From Paraburkholderia monticola (GTDB taxonomy: Bacteria > Pseudomonadota > Gammaproteobacteria > Burkholderiales > Burkholderiaceae), in the NCBI RefSeq assembly GCF_001580545.1, contig NZ_LRBG01000031.1, positions 186,001 to 250,000 on the forward strand: 64,000 nucleotides of DNA. The letters run 5' to 3'. Below, in pieces: positions 9,343 to 18,082 of this stretch. Positions within the stretch are counted from its first letter, which is position 1. The number at the start of each line of letters is the position of its first letter. The notes below the pieces were generated by a model. It was not told the DNA's origin and did no database searches. It saw only the letters and a list, made by a program, of their open reading frames with translations. The translations under genes and the position numbers were made by a program.

Positions 9343-9837
9343 CTAGCGTACGTTTTTTCCCGAATCCTGAAGGCATCCCATCTCGCGGACAGCCCGATGG
9401 GACGCCGCGTAGCCGTCCAGCGTAATCGCTTCGGGAGCGCGCCCCTGCGGTTTGATCGCCTTCGCGAAGAACGCCTTTGCTGCCGCCACATCGCGCCTGG
9501 CGCTGAGGCGAGAATCGATCGTCTTTCCCGCAGGGTCGACAGCACGGTAAAGATAGGCCCATTTGCCCCGAATCTTCACGTAGGTCTCGTCGACGCGCCA
9601 CGACCGACCGGATGTCGCGGCCAGCCGGTTCCAGCGTTTGACGAACTCCGGCGTGTAGTGCTTCACCCAACGCAGGATCGTCGTGTGGGCCAGCGACAGG
9701 CCGCGTTCGGCTATCATCTCGACAAGATCTCGCAGGCTGAGCTTTTAGCGCAGATACCAACGTACGCAAAGGACGATGACTTCGCGGTCGAAATGACGGC
9801 CGTTGAACAACCACTCCATATCTTTCAGCTTGCTCAT
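9343..9837 (-). pseudogene. IS6-family transposase, nonsense and truncated
   Basis: Reading from ATG 9835-9837, the product begins MSKLKDMEWLFNGRHFDREV and reaches VLCVRWYLR. A TAA then interrupts the frame, and it continues in phase as KLSLRDLVEMIAERGLSLAH, the usual IS6 helix-turn-helix. The catalytic block SWRVDETYVKIRGKWAYLYR and the LDGYAASHRAVREM part are present, but the C-terminal third with the catalytic Glu is missing and replaced by unrelated sequence. Dead by one in-frame stop and a 3' truncation. Confidence 0.85.
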
Positions 9838-10328
9838 TGGCTCATGATCGTCAAAAGCTCAAGGCTAACAGACCGACGCATCGGAATTGCACCATAACCG
9901 CTTTCGTCGATGGTCACCGTCTCGGGCGCGCCATTCGAGGCGATCGATGTCTCGAAGTAACGCCGGGCAGCGGTCTTGTCCCGATGGGCGCGTAGCAGAA
10001 AGTCAATGGTGTTGCCGTCCCGGTCGACGGCCCGGTAAAGATACCGCCATTCACCCTTGACGCGAATGTACGTCTCGTCCATTCGCCCGCTCTTGCCAAC
10101 TGGCCGCTTGCGCAGGCGAAACGTTTTCTCCAGCACTGGCAACAGCTTGAGCGCCCAGCGATGCACCGTCGAATGATCAACGCAGATGCCACGCTCAGCG
10201 ACCATCTCTTCAATGTGACGCAGGCTTAGCGGATAGGCCACGTACCAGCGTACGCACATCAGGATCACGTCGAGCGGGTAATGCAGGCGCTTGAGCACTC
10301 GGGCCACTGCGGGATTCAACGTCGTCAT
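9834..10328 (-). pseudogene. IS6-family transposase, 3'-truncated copy
   Basis: Starts MTTLNPAVARVLKRLHYPLD and is almost the same protein as the complete transposase at 18146-18847, differing at a few positions such as CVRWYV versus CVRWYA and LEKTFRL versus LENAFRL. Similarity stops at the second catalytic Asp (VTIDESG). The rest of the catalytic domain, including the Glu, is lost. The frame then runs into sequence adjoining the neighbouring IS6 remnant. Inactive. Confidence 0.85.
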
Positions 10329-10391
10329 CGAAGTTTCTGTCGTTCATCTTATTCCGTACATCATAACGGACCGCGTTACTGCGACAGATCC
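9898..10391 (-). mobile_element. Truncated IS6-family element (one end intact)
   Basis: The left end is preserved: in minus orientation the outer end at 10391 begins GGATCTGTCGCAGTAA, identical to the left terminal repeat of the complete element at 18083. Homology to the complete copy ends near 9898, so the right end has been lost. The intact end interrupts a small gene starting at 10429. Confidence 0.8.
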
Positions 10392-10429
10392 GTTAATTCG
10401 GCGTAGGTCCAACGTCTCTTGTTCGTCAT
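10392..10429 (-). pseudogene. Gene interrupted by the IS6 end (N-terminal stub)
   Basis: ATG at 10427-10429 behind AGGGGAAAAC opens MTNKRRWTYAELTDLSQ, whose last residues already come from the IS6 terminal repeat. Ribosome site and spacing indicate a real gene cut after about 12 codons. It is the third gene of a small unit with the 43-aa protein and the H-NS-like remnant. I could not find its missing part beside the other IS6 end at 18082. Confidence 0.5.
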
Positions 10430-10441
10430 GTTTTCCCCTGT

Positions 10442-10573
10442 TTAGCTACAGACGAACCTGCTGCCCCGGAGGCTGCCGTTACAAACGTTCACGCCTTGCC
10501 AATGGAAGAGACCGAGCCCCACTATCACTAGCAAGACGCTCAGCGTAATTAGCAGAACTAGCCCATTTTTCAT
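10442..10573 (-). CDS. Small membrane or exported peptide (43 aa)
   Basis: Encodes MKNGLVLLITLSVLLVIVGL, a hydrophobic signal-anchor, followed by a short tail with two cysteines (VNVCNGSLRGSRFVCS). It starts 15 bases after the H-NS-like stop codon with a GACGGA site, and ends 12 bases before the next ATG. The tail with paired Cys suggests a periplasmic disulfide. Function unknown. Confidence 0.5.
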   Translation of the reverse strand: MKNGLVLLITLSVLLVIVGLGLFHWQGVNVCNGSLRGSRFVCS

Positions 10574-10588
10574 GTGTTTTCCGTCGTG

Positions 10589-10851
10589 TCAGACTTGAAT
10601 CAGAAACTGCTCCCGCGATTGTCCCTTGATCCAAAGCGGCTCATGCCTCATACCGTTCCATGTGGCACCGGACACGGGATCACGATACTTCGGCGGCTTG
10701 GTTCTAGGCTTCGGTCCGCGTTTAACTTTAGGTGGAGCAAACACCTGATCCGGCGCCAGCGAATACTCGCTGACGATCGCCCGGACTTTTCCGATCGCAA
10801 CGGTAACTTCCTGCTCGCGCGCTGCGTCCGCCGAAGTAATGTTGGTGCGTT
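10589..10851 (-). pseudogene. H-NS-family nucleoid protein, 5'-truncated
   Basis: Without a usable start codon the minus strand reads TSADAAREQEVTVAIGKVRA, then EYSLAPDQVFAPPKVKRG, then PPKYRDPVSGATWNGM and EPLWIKGQSREQFLIQV before a TGA. This is the end of the H-NS oligomerisation region, the linker and the complete C-terminal DNA-binding domain (KYRDPxxGATWxG). The N-terminal coiled-coil start is replaced by unrelated DNA rich in short repeats, so the gene lacks an initiation region. H-NS homologues are common on Burkholderiales plasmids and islands. Confidence 0.75.
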
Positions 10852-10853
10852 TT

Positions 10854-10958
10854 GCGAAGTAAAGTTGAACCTTCGCCGAATTCAGGTGAATTTGCGCAGT
10901 GTTGAAGAATTATTTTCACGCAAAATCAATTGGTTTGGGCTGCTGCGAAGTAAAGTTG
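10854..10958. repeat. Pair of 14-bp direct repeats at a broken gene border
   Basis: GCGAAGTAAAGTTG occurs at 10854-10867 and again at 10945-10958, 91 bases apart, exactly where the H-NS frame loses its N-terminus. Repeated short motifs like this mark the ends of some transposons. No transposase of that element is in view. Confidence 0.5.
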
Positions 10959-11001
10959 GCGCTTTCATGGGGGCGGGTTAATGGCCATGTAGCCGCCGTC
11001 C

Positions 11002-12640
11002 CTACCGCTCGGCAACACCAAAAGCCTGATCGTACTGCCTCGCCCGCTTGACCTCGTCGCCGTGCAGGTAGGTTGACGTGGTCGAGATCGACGCATGGCG
11101 CAGGTTGTCGCGCACCATGATCAGCTCGGCCCCGCGCGCGAGCGCATGCGAAGCGTGCGTATGACGCATCCAGTGCGGGCTCGCCCGGCGCAGCTTCGCC
11201 GCCATCGTGGGCCGCTCATCCTCGACTGACTCGCCGACCAGCGCGAAGAAGCGCAGCAGCACGCGTCCGAGTCGCGTGGTTTCGATGCCTGCGCCATCTT
11301 CCACGAGGCTGGCCACGATGGCCGTTGCAGGGTCCCATCTTTTCCCGTGTGACGGGCAACCGGCGTTGCACCAGGTACTGATCCAGCGCCCTGCGCGCCA
11401 GTGCCGGGAGCGCGACCTTGCCAGTCTTGCCGCCCTTGCCGACAAGGTGCAGCCATTGATCACCATGCTCGTCGACGTGGATGTCACCGAGCGTTGCGTC
11501 TGTCAGCTCACTGGCTCTCAGGCCTGTCGCGTACCCGAAATCCAGCAAGAACCGAAGGCGCTGTGCGGCCGTCTCGCTCCAGCCGCAGGACCATTCGAGG
11601 CCATCGGCGATCGTGCGGAGCAGCAGCCATTCGCCTTCAGTAAAGCCGCGGGTGACGTCGAGGCCCGTCTTCACCCGCCCTCGCACCCTGACACCCGCGA
11701 ACGGATTCGCGAGGACGTAGCGCTGCTCGACCAGCCGGCGGAACAGTGCCGCCAGGACGGTCAGCGCGTACGCGGCGGAGCGGGTCGACAATGGTCCACT
11801 GAACGGCCGCCATTCCACGCTTTGTCGCGTCCGCGACGGCCCGACCCAGCGTTCGCGCGGTGTTGGCCGGCGAAGGAACGCCCGGTAGGCGATCGCATCA
11901 TCGGTGGTCAGCGAAGACAGCGCACAGCCCCGCGCGACGATCGCCCATAGCATCAGGCATTCCGCCTCCTTCCGGTAGGCGCGCTCCGTGGCGGCGGATT
12001 CGTGCAGGGACACCAGGATTGCACGGCCTCGTAGTCGTTCGACGCCTTGAGCAAACATACGTGCGGTGGTGCGCGAAACTGTCCTTGCGAGCCACGGCGC
12101 GATCGGCCCTGAAGGTGCTGCCGCAACCAGCGCACGGGCACGTTCAGTCAGAGTTGGATGGGCGGCAAAGAATCCTTCGACGTGGCGTGCGCCTGCAGCG
12201 CCGAGCCCGACGATCGTCGTCCACCGGCGCCGCCGGCGCGGAATCCGCACGGTCAAATCTGCGAGCGTCCGGATCCCGTGCGCCTGCAGGGCGGCCACCA
12301 CCCGTGGAGGCTACCACTGGCCGATGTCATCGGCGATGTGTGGTACCGGTATCGGCAACTTCCGCAGTGCTTCGATCGCACGGGTGACAGCATCAGCGGT
12401 CACCGCGGAGCGCTCCCGGAAGTTCACCGTCAGGTCGGCGCGATGCCGGCTCGTCGCAAAGGCGACCAGAACCCGCCGGATGCGGCCGAGCACGCCGCGC
12501 GCTGATGCGCCCGGTGCCTTACGGCTGCCCAAATAGCGCATGACTGCCGTACGAGCATCGAGCCCGGTGTACCACGCCCGCAATGCGGCCAGCTCGGCGT
12601 CGTCGGGGAAGGCGACGAATTCAGTGTCACGCGTTTTCAT
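11002..12640 (-). pseudogene. Tyrosine recombinase, decayed paralogue of the intact copy
   Basis: Starts MKTRDTEFVAFPDDAELAAL and can be followed end to end against the intact recombinase at 19756-21495. Two lesions are visible. An in-frame TAG at 12311-12313 follows IADDIGQW where the intact copy has QWLAPR. A frameshift near 11340 moves reading from LPVTREK to DPATAIVASLVEDGAG. The catalytic region after the shift is well kept (HWMRHTHASHALARGAE, NLRHASISTTSTYLH), so decay looks recent. The same palindrome lies 34 bp upstream of its ATG as in the intact gene. Confidence 0.85.
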
Positions 12641-12674
12641 GAGTACCAGTTTAGACTGAATTTGCATGCGGACT

Positions 12675-12690
12675 GATAATATCTCTTATC
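12675..12690 (-). promoter_or_regulatory. dif-like palindrome upstream of the recombinase pseudogene
   Basis: GATAA-TATCTC-TTATC on the plus strand, inside a longer perfect 9-bp inverted repeat (GACTGATAA...TTATCAGTC, 12671-12694). The inner edge is 34 bp from the ATG. The ATAA-N6-TTAT layout is that of Xer dif cores. A recombination core site or an autoregulatory operator are both possible. Confidence 0.55.
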
Positions 12691-12856
12691 AGTCTAGGTA
12701 CGTTTCGCGCACCCAAGAGATTACTCGCCGCGGGTCACTTATTGCCCACGTTCTCCGCCTCCCGGAAAGATGATTTGACACGTCGCATTTTGGATCCCGT
12801 TACAACGCCCTTGGCTTCGTCCACGATCACGACCGAGCCGACAAATCAAGCTTTCC

Positions 12857-13198
12857 CTAGTGGCCGTAATATTCCCAGCGACGCTCGGCCCAACGAGAAG
12901 ACCTTTCAAGGCTAATCAGCCAGTCTAGTGCGGCATGTCCCCGTGCTGTGAGAACTATGCAGTTGATTCCCGCATTCTGACAGCAAGCGTATCGTACGTG
13001 GCTGTATGAAATATTACACTTCAACGAAATGAATTCAAGTCGAATCAAATCGGTGAATAATTGTTCGTGGAATTGTATTTCTAATTCTTTTCGCCTAATT
13101 TTCCTAAGAACATCCAGAACATCTGCATTTGTTGGAAATCCAGGGGAAAACGATGAATTATCGATGATAGATGGCATAATGCTTCTATTAGGGAGCAA
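12857..13198 (-). CDS. Hypothetical protein, AT-rich (113 aa)
   Basis: Starts MLPNRSIMPSIIDNSSFSPG. The body ADVLDVLRKIRRKELEIQ, LFTDLIRLEFISLKCNI and ARGHAALDWLISLERS reads as a compact helical, possibly winged-helix-like protein, but no family is recognised. Base composition is clearly lower in GC than flanking regions, in line with the operon that follows. It lies on the same strand as the hydroxylase operon but is separated from it by about 115 AT-rich bases. Confidence 0.5.
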   Translation of the reverse strand: MLPNRSIMPSIIDNSSFSPGFPTNADVLDVLRKIRRKELEIQFHEQLFTDLIRLEFISLKCNISYSHVRYACCQNAGINCIVLTARGHAALDWLISLERSSRWAERRWEYYGH

Positions 13199-13312
13199 AA
13201 AATTTTCTATCTATAGAGCTTTTGTGGAGATAATCCAATCCCGTGACCAATCTCAAACATTTCCTCGAAAATTCTGTTTGAGTGGAGCACTGCAGGATAA
13301 GCTCTCATGTAC

Positions 13313-14213
13313 CTAGCGCGCCCGCAAAGCCACCATGGCTGTTGCGAGAACTATTGTGCCTCCGACCACGGTTCTGACAAGCGGTAGTTCACGTAGAACA
13401 GCGCCGCAATTGCCGACCCGTACAAAGGTTCCAGATCGGTGAACATGCTGTCCGTTGCGACACTGACATGGCGCATGGCTGCTATGAACAGCGTATGGGC
13501 CAGTGCTGTGCAAATCACACCCCAAAAAAATAATGCAGCAATCGCTTGTGCTGTTTCGGGTAGTCCGACATGCCTCATCATCGGCAGAAGAATGAGTGTA
13601 GCGATAGAGTTTTGATAGGCAGCTATCTTAATTGGATTTTGCTCTTCTACGAGCACCCTGCTGACCAGCTGCATGAGTGCAAAGGTGAAGCCGGATGCGA
13701 TTCCCCATGCAGATCCTCGGATGACGTATAACCCAATTTTGTGCGTTGACATCATAAGCCAAACTCCGAACAACATTGCCGGAATGAGTGCAAGGTGATG
13801 AGTATTTACAGCCGACTTTTCAACAAATGGTGCCAGAAACACGACGAAAATCGGAAATGATGAAAATGAGAATAAACCGATGGCTACGCCAGATAGTTGA
13901 ATTGTTAGAAAAAAGCTATACCAATGAAAGGCTAGTAGAGCCCCGAGTATAAAAAGCACTTCCAATGATCCGCTTTTAACTCAAATGATATTTTTCTTAG
14001 CCGCATGATGAAAATCAGTGCTAACGCGGCAAGGCTTGCCCGTGCTTCAACGAGCATTAGTGGTGACAGGGCTGTGGCCCGGCCAATCACTCCCGCAGCC
14101 CCGAAAAGCAAGGTTGCAACATGCAACTGCACCGTTGCGGCACGAGTCCTTAGCAAGTTCAGCCCTAGTAGATGGTGTCGCGGTAAAACGCTTGCTGAAG
14201 TTCTTGGCTTCAT
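13313..14213 (-). pseudogene. EamA/DMT-family exporter with two one-base deletions
   Basis: A ten-helix drug/metabolite-type transporter split over three frames. The first part (VQLHVATLLFGAAGVIGRA...KADHWKCF) breaks at a run of five T near 13950. One extra T would join it to ILGALLAFHWYSFFLTIQLS. The second part runs to LYGSAIAALFY near 13385, where one extra G would restore the canonical GE turn (FYGELPLVRTVVGGTIVLAT) and the normal C-terminus ending VALRAR. Both lesions are single-base losses in or beside homopolymers, so sequencing error is as likely as real decay. Last gene of the hydroxylase operon. Amino-acid efflux is the usual role of such exporters; the cargo here is inferred. Confidence 0.75.
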
Positions 14214-14320
14214 GAAAGGCAGATGAGATGGGCAGGCAGCGAGGGCGCGCCATGGCGGCTCCCCGCGCTTCGGACCGTTCTTTCCAACATGAAGCGCGAG
14301 GGGGCAGCGAGGTTTCGTCC

Positions 14321-15217
14321 CTAGAAAAGACCCTTGCGGAGTGGGAAGCGCTCGTTCATTGCGCGCGATCCAATATAAAACGTCCGCATTTTCTCGCAGT
14401 GCTCCACGAGGTCTTCGCGTTGGGTCAGCTTTGCGACCTCAGACAGATTTTTGTAAATATCACTTACAGGGGAGTCGAAGCGAAGTTGAATTTGCGACAG
14501 CTTCACCAAAATTTGTTCAGCATCGTCCTTATCGTGAAATCGCTCTGAAAGCTGTTCAAGGTAGTCTTGCAAATCTTCCGATTCAATTGGTGTCCGCGAG
14601 ACAACGGCAGGCTCAACCGTCTCGTCATGAATCGAACGGTCCTTGAAAATCAGCGAATAGTGGGGATTTTCTACATCAGCATATCGAAAATCCAGGCTGA
14701 GGATACGTCGGTTATCGGAGGTGAGATTGATAGCAGAGTGCGGCACCGTTGACTCCAAAATCCAAATGTCGCCCTTTCGCATACGAAAGACGCCGAATTT
14801 CTCTTCAGAATGATAAGAGTCGATGCAGGTTTCAAGAGGAATAAGAATTCGAACGTATTGGGCCTTCTCTTTGGAGAGTTCGAGAAAATCAGTGTGCGGA
14901 ATGACAAGGCCGTCAATGAGGTTTCGTACGCGCGCCATCGAAATATGATCGGTATCGAAATATTCCTCGATAATTCTGCTGAGATACGGCATCGCTGCGC
15001 CGACTTCCGTTTGGATCGCGGGATGGTTAATGTCGGTAAAGACTGTGTCTTTCCACTCTCCTGATTTGTTGTAGAGCGAGTGATTGATCCATGTTCCGGA
15101 ACCGAACTCGTCATATTGCTCCTTGATAGACGGGAGCTCCGAGAGGACCTTCAAGTCATTCTTCAATAATTCGCCATCGAATTTGATACGTCCTACGAGG
15201 CGTGTAGAAGTCGCCAT
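14321..15217 (-). CDS. Fe(II)/2-oxoglutarate proline hydroxylase (cis-3-hydroxylase-like)
   Basis: 298 residues, cytosolic. The sequence follows Streptomyces proline cis-3-hydroxylase along its whole length as I recall it: EQYDEFGSGTWINHSLYNKSG near the start and IGSRAMNERFPLRKG at the end are closely matching blocks. The non-haem iron triad is visible as H108-x-D110 (VIPHTDFLEL) and H160 (STVPHSAINL), with R170/R171 for 2-oxoglutarate. Predicted reaction: free L-proline plus O2 and 2-oxoglutarate to cis-hydroxyproline. Position 3 versus 4 and use of free versus bound proline are not settled by sequence. It starts two bases after the proB stop with AAGGGAATAAAG as ribosome site, so the two are translationally linked. 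Confidence 0.85.
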   Translation of the reverse strand: MATSTRLVGRIKFDGELLKNDLKVLSELPSIKEQYDEFGSGTWINHSLYNKSGEWKDTVFTDINHPAIQTEVGAAMPYLSRIIEEYFDTDHISMARVRNLIDGLVIPHTDFLELSKEKAQYVRILIPLETCIDSYHSEEKFGVFRMRKGDIWILESTVPHSAINLTSDNRRILSLDFRYADVENPHYSLIFKDRSIHDETVEPAVVSRTPIESEDLQDYLEQLSERFHDKDDAEQILVKLSQIQLRFDSPVSDIYKNLSEVAKLTQREDLVEHCEKMRTFYIGSRAMNERFPLRKGLF

Positions 15218-15219
15218 CT

Positions 15220-16362
15220 TTATTCCCTTTTGTTGAAAAAATTAAAAGCGATGTTTCGGTAGTCGATCAAGTCGATAATTCGTGGGTCGACTCGAGGATT
15301 CGATGGTGCGTGTTCTCGACTCCGCATGACAACCTGTTGGATTTCTTGCGCACTGTAGTTGCTAAGACCTTTTGCCACAGCACGTTCATCAGGTGACGCG
15401 ATAGTCACCACGTCGTCCCGCTGGAAACTTCCCCGCACACCAAGTACGTCGTCCGCTTGAATACTCTTTCCACCGCGCAAAAGTGCTTGTAGAGCGTCTG
15501 AATCGACCACTACTGTGCCGTAGGTTGTCAGTTGACCGGCAAGCCAGCGTTCGGTCTCAGGGAGGCTCTCCGTACTAGGAACCAATTCAGTACAGGTTGC
15601 AGTTCGTCGCCGGATTTGCTCAAGTACACCCTTGGTCCTGCCGGAAGCGATAGTGGTCGTGCCGCCTGATAGGGCAAACATTCGAGCGGATTTGACCTTA
15701 CTTAGCATTCCGCCCCGGCCTATGTGACCAGCGCCACCTGCTATATCAAGGAGCCTTTCGTCTTCAGCATCCGCACGCTGAATCAGCTCGGCGTTCGGAA
15801 CAGTTCTGGGGTCGCTGGTCAGCAATCCAACTTGGTCGGTAAGAATGACAAGTCGATCTGCCTTAATCATATTTCCAACAAGTGCAGCGAGCATGTCGTT
15901 GTCGCCAAAACATATCTCTTCCGTGCTAACAGTGTCATTTTCATTAACGACTGCAATGCTTCGCATTTGTGCGAGCTTGTTGAGAGTGCCCTTCACATTG
16001 AGATAACGCTGACGACTAGAGAAGTCTTCGTGGGTCAGAAGAACCTGGGCTGAACATATATTCCTTTGTCGAAAGTTAATTTCATATGCCTGCATCAATC
16101 CCATTTGGCCAACGGCAGCAGCGGCTTGGAGGGCTGCAATTTCAGATGGACGTTTTCGCCATCCGAGGCGACTCAATCCTTCAGCAACGGCACCGGATGA
16201 AACGACGACAATTTCCATGCCGGCATTGTGTAACCCAGATATTTCATCCACCCAGCCGGCCAGTGCGGTGTAGTCGAGGCCCTTCCCATCCTGGGTAAGA
16301 AGTGAACTACCGATCTTGATAACCCACCTAGTCTCAGATGGGCTGCCTGCGTATCCTGTCAT
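15220..16362 (-). CDS. proB: Glutamate 5-kinase (amino-acid kinase plus PUA domain)
   Basis: First enzyme of proline synthesis: ATP-dependent phosphorylation of glutamate to gamma-glutamyl phosphate. 380 residues. Kinase landmarks are WVIKIGSSLL, IVVVSSGAVAEG, AVVNENDTVSTEE, FGDNDMLAALV, LTDQVGLLTSDPR and GRGGMLSKVKSA. The C-terminal PUA domain includes ADDVLGVRGSFQRDDVV and AKGLSNYSAQEIQ. The Asp equivalent to E. coli ProB D107 (in LLTHED) is conserved, so the classic feedback-resistance change at that position is absent. It is probably a second proB dedicated to the neighbouring proline hydroxylase, since no proA or proC is adjacent. AT-richer than the surroundings. Confidence 0.93.
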   Translation of the reverse strand: MTGYAGSPSETRWVIKIGSSLLTQDGKGLDYTALAGWVDEISGLHNAGMEIVVVSSGAVAEGLSRLGWRKRPSEIAALQAAAAVGQMGLMQAYEINFRQRNICSAQVLLTHEDFSSRQRYLNVKGTLNKLAQMRSIAVVNENDTVSTEEICFGDNDMLAALVGNMIKADRLVILTDQVGLLTSDPRTVPNAELIQRADAEDERLLDIAGGAGHIGRGGMLSKVKSARMFALSGGTTTIASGRTKGVLEQIRRRTATCTELVPSTESLPETERWLAGQLTTYGTVVVDSDALQALLRGGKSIQADDVLGVRGSFQRDDVVTIASPDERAVAKGLSNYSAQEIQQVVMRSREHAPSNPRVDPRIIDLIDYRNIAFNFFNKRE

Positions 16363-16389
16363 CTTGAGTATGGTTTCGATGAGATTGGA

Positions 16390-17637
16390 CTAGGTCCGCT
16401 CTGATTGTGCGGCGGTCACTGAAGCCTGCTGAGAATTCATATGTCTTTTCTTAGTAGGGGTCAGAGACGACTTTTTGGCGAGAGCGATCGAAAAAATCGC
16501 ACCGGAAATTAGTCCCCAGAGAGCAGACCCGAGGCCGAAGAAAGACATACCAGAGACCGTAACCACAAACGTGATAGCCGAGGCTTCGCGATGTTTCTCA
16601 CTTGCGAAGGCAGATGCCAAACTCGATACGAATGTACCGAAGAGCGCTAAGCCTGCTAATGTAGTCGTCAAACCAGCGGGAAGGCGAGCGAAGAGAGCAA
16701 GGACCGACGCGCCAAAAATTCCAACGATGAGATAGCCGACACCACAGACGACACCAGATATGTATCGGCGTTGCGGGTCTTCGTGGCACTCATTGCTCGC
16801 GCACATCGCTCCTACAATTGCTGCGGGGTTGATTCCTGAGTTTCCGAAGAATGACAGGGGAATTGACATTAGTGCGCTAGCGCCAACTACCGATCGTGGG
16901 GAAATGTCATAGCCCGCGCTCCGGAGAATGTGGATGGACGTAGCTAGTTGAGTTAGCGCGAGGAGAAACAACGGTAGTCCCAAACCAATCAGCGCTTCCG
17001 CTGAAAAACTCGGCATGGTGACCTGCGGTTTTACAATGCGAATGTCAATTCCGTGAACGCCAAAACTCGCTCCTGGAAGAGATGCGATGACCCCTATAAG
17101 TAGCGCTAGCGCAACGGCATACCGCGGGGTAAAGCGGCGACATACAACGTATACAACGACGACGGGCACTACAATTCTCGGCGCAGATTGGAGCGAGCTA
17201 AATATGCCGGCGCAAAATTCGTAGAGCACACCGGCGATCATCGCGGAGAGCAAATGAGCAGGCAGATGCTCAATCAGTCGATTGAAAACTCCCGAGAGAC
17301 CAATCGCTGCAATAACAATGGACACGACAAGATAGCAGCCGATTACATCGCGAAATGGATAGTGGGAAAGCGCGACAATAAGCAGCGCAACACCCGGAGT
17401 GGACCATGCGCCGATTACTGGCATCTTATGTCGCAAGCTTAGCCAAATTCCCACGGTGCCGGCGCCAATCGACACAGCCCAAATCCAAGTGGACAATAGG
17501 TCGTGTGAGAGATGCCCCGCTTGTGCAGCTTGGACAACGATAAGTACAGGGCCGCTATAGGTTGCGACGAGTGCGATGAGTCCTGCAAGTGCAGCTGACA
17601 GCGAAAAATCTGCGCGTATTTGTTTGAGCATTGGCAT
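16390..17637 (-). CDS. BenE/YdcO-family membrane transporter
   Basis: 415 residues with about 11-12 hydrophobic segments and the BenE-family pattern: N-terminal FSLSAALAGLIALVATYSGP, then PVIGAWSTPGVALL and GNSGINPAAIVGAMCASNE. The family contains benzoate:H+ symporters and the uncharacterised YdcO type. Start ATG at 17637. It is the first gene of the operon, 27 bases before proB. Substrate is unknown: benzoate is the textbook ligand, but linkage to proB and a proline hydroxylase makes an amino-acid or imino-acid substrate worth considering. Moderate-GC codon use fits the rest of the cassette rather than the host. Confidence 0.85.
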   Translation of the reverse strand: MPMLKQIRADFSLSAALAGLIALVATYSGPVLIVVQAAQAGHLSHDLLSTWIWAVSIGAGTVGIWLSLRHKMPVIGAWSTPGVALLIVALSHYPFRDVIGCYLVVSIVIAAIGLSGVFNRLIEHLPAHLLSAMIAGVLYEFCAGIFSSLQSAPRIVVPVVVVYVVCRRFTPRYAVALALLIGVIASLPGASFGVHGIDIRIVKPQVTMPSFSAEALIGLGLPLFLLALTQLATSIHILRSAGYDISPRSVVGASALMSIPLSFFGNSGINPAAIVGAMCASNECHEDPQRRYISGVVCGVGYLIVGIFGASVLALFARLPAGLTTTLAGLALFGTFVSSLASAFASEKHREASAITFVVTVSGMSFFGLGSALWGLISGAIFSIALAKKSSLTPTKKRHMNSQQASVTAAQSERT

Positions 17638-18082
17638 GTATCTTCCGACGATGCCAGCCTTCCCGCTGACATCTTGTTCCGCCCGACATAACTCGAATCG
17701 TTACTTGGATCTGTACCGTATCTCGGGGAGGGCGCGTGTAACAAACAGTTGCTATAACACACTTTGTTCGTGGAGTTTCGATCGCATACTGGATGCGCCG
17801 GCTTGACATATCGCAATACACAAATGTCAATCGACAAGATATCTCCAAGATATGCGGGCAGATACTAGATCGCAATTCACCTAAAGGCATTAAAACTACC
17901 TAGATTAGGCCCTAGTATTTTTTTAAGATAAACCTATCAGAGAGATAGGTTGTAAAGAGATATCAATGTGATCAAAGCCGACCTTCCGGCTCGAGTGACT
18001 CGGCTGAGGAGCAAAGTGAGGCAACATGTTGGGCTACTGCCGATTCCGTTGACAGCAAATTGAGATTTTCGAGACTACCAAC
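17638..18082. other. Leader and promoter region of the hydroxylase operon
   Basis: About 445 AT-rich bases without a gene between the transporter start and the IS6 left end. It holds the operon promoter by position and the inverted repeat at 17931-17951. Short repeated AAGATAT/GATATC phrases occur around 17835-17860. No reading frame has protein character. Confidence 0.45.
17931..17951. promoter_or_regulatory. 8-bp inverted repeat upstream of the operon
   Basis: AACCTATC-AGAGA-GATAGGTT, a perfect dyad about 290 bp upstream of the transporter start and about 130 bp inside the IS6 end. It could be an operator for an unlinked regulator or a leftover of an integration event. No run of T follows, so a terminator is unlikely. 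Confidence 0.4.

Noticed and set aside
17931..17951. Inverted repeat as a terminator
   Set aside because: No T-run follows on either strand, and it lies upstream of an operon rather than after a gene.
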